Below the pieces are notes generated by a model that did no database searches, was not told the DNA's origin, and saw only the letters and a program-made list of their open reading frames with translations. From Rhodoferax saidenbachensis (GTDB taxonomy: Bacteria; Pseudomonadota; Gammaproteobacteria; Burkholderiales; Burkholderiaceae_C), in assembly GCF_001955715.1 (NCBI RefSeq), contig NZ_CP019239.1:1240001-1304000 (forward strand): a stretch of DNA of 64,000 bases, written 5' to 3'. A program made the translations under genes and the position numbers. Shown one piece after another: positions 63,323-64,000 of the stretch. The stretch's first letter is position 1. Every line of letters starts with the position of its first letter.

Positions 63323-64000
63323 ATGGCCAAAGACTTCACCCCCAGCACCCAGTGGCAAGAGCAGGTGGAGGCCGATGAAGCCCAGCGCTTCACCGCTTAC
63401 GGCCAGCAGTTTGTTGCCATCCAGGCGCGCAAGTCCGCCAAATTCGGCCCTGGCCGTGCGCTGCACCGCAAACAACTGGTAGCGGCCAAGGGCACGCTGG
63501 AGGTGCTCAGCAACATTCCGAAGTTTGCGCAGCATGGCCTGTTTGCCACACCCGGAACCCATGATGTGCAGGTGCGGCTGTCCAACGGCGGCATGGACCG
63601 TGCGCCCGACAAGATGCCCGATATACGCGGTTTTTCCTTGCGTGTGTTTGGCGTACACGGCGACTCGGCACTGGGCCTCGGTCCGGCCAAGAGCCAGGAC
63701 TTCACGCTGATCAACCAGGAGCAGTTCGCCTTTCCCAAAAGCGCGGAGTTTGTGGACTTTGTGGTGGCGGCATCCGGTGGCAATGGCAACCTGCTGAAAT
63801 TCCTGTTGAAACGCTACGGCCTGCTGGGTGGACCGGCGCGTTTACTCAAGTTGCTCAAGTCCGTGGGCCGCTCGTTTGGTGGTTTTGCCACTGAACCGGT
63901 GTTCAGCGCCGTGCCTATCGCTTGCGGCCCTTACGCTGTGCGCGTGCGTCTGCTGCCGTCGGACGGCAATGGCAAGGCTACGCCCGGTGCCAATGCCGAC
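63323..64000 (+). CDS. Catalase-family heme protein (partial, 3' end off window)
   Basis: The first 226 codons are visible. MAKDFTPSTQWQEQVEADEA is followed by an alpha/beta region with VRLSNGGMDRAPD then KMPDIRGFSLRVFG, which matches the small-catalase/catalase-like fold (compare D-IRGFA-K in true catalases). The usual N-terminal heme-distal His cluster is not evident, so it may be a peroxidase-like relative and not a catalase. The ATG at 63323 lies 150 bp after rbgA, with repeat copy G in the gap. The reading frame stays open to the edge. Confidence 0.75.
   Translation, partial: MAKDFTPSTQWQEQVEADEAQRFTAYGQQFVAIQARKSAKFGPGRALHRKQLVAAKGTLEVLSNIPKFAQHGLFATPGTHDVQVRLSNGGMDRAPDKMPDIRGFSLRVFGVHGDSALGLGPAKSQDFTLINQEQFAFPKSAEFVDFVVAASGGNGNLLKFLLKRYGLLGGPARLLKLLKSVGRSFGGFATEPVFSAVPIACGPYAVRVRLLPSDGNGKATPGANAD

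Overview
The window looks like a piece of chromosome from a Comamonadaceae-type betaproteobacterium, close to Rhodoferax or Polaromonas. The reasons are high GC, Burkholderiales-style amino-acid ABC operons, a gammaproteobacterial-type GshA, and several short intergenic repeats of the kind I associate with that family. This placement is inference from gene content. I see no rRNA, tRNA or CRISPR array.

Layout. 1-7,073 (minus): two amino-acid uptake systems in a row, gltIJKL then aapJQMP, the last gene cut by the window edge. 7.4-12.7 kb (plus): acyl-CoA synthetase, voltage-gated K+ channel, core methionine synthase, serine hydrolase and cupin. 13.0-14.8 kb: a small secreted protein and an IS30-family element sitting inside a copy of a dispersed ~60-bp repeat. 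14.8-28.8 kb: housekeeping and signalling genes (oxidoreductases, hemerythrin, 2OG-Fe dioxygenase, three active-looking diguanylate cyclases, thiolase, cyclic-nucleotide sensor, SDR, solute-binding protein). 28.9-36 kb: a phosphonate gene cluster (phnCDE, Fe-ADH, FAD oxidoreductase, phnX, divergent HD-domain oxygenase) with no PhnW transaminase. 36-44 kb: recJ, lolC/lolD, a TatD-type nuclease, a spermidine-synthase-like protein and a GspE/PilB ATPase. 44-49 kb: tctBA, ahpC and ahpF.

49.2-50.6 kb is the most unusual stretch. It has the architecture of two integron gene cassettes without an integrase in the window. An 84-aa membrane ORF ends inside a well-formed attC site. A 251-aa secreted-protein ORF follows, with a second, partial attC. 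The leading core site of each cassette is the exact reverse complement of its own R'' box, as expected for real cassettes.

50.6-64 kb: NUDIX hydrolase, hydroxyacyl-CoA-dehydrogenase-like SDR, a degenerate GGDEF membrane protein, esterase, gshA, phasin-like protein, a response regulator/multi-PAS kinase/EAL regulator set, rbgA and a catalase-like gene cut by the edge. Two MITE-like elements share the same terminal inverted repeats and CTAG flanks, one 264 bp and one 37 bp. The 264-bp copy sits inside the kinase/EAL gene set.

A palindromic ~60-bp repeat recurs at seven intergenic sites. Recognisable copies also lie in frame inside lolD and tatD, and perhaps recJ.
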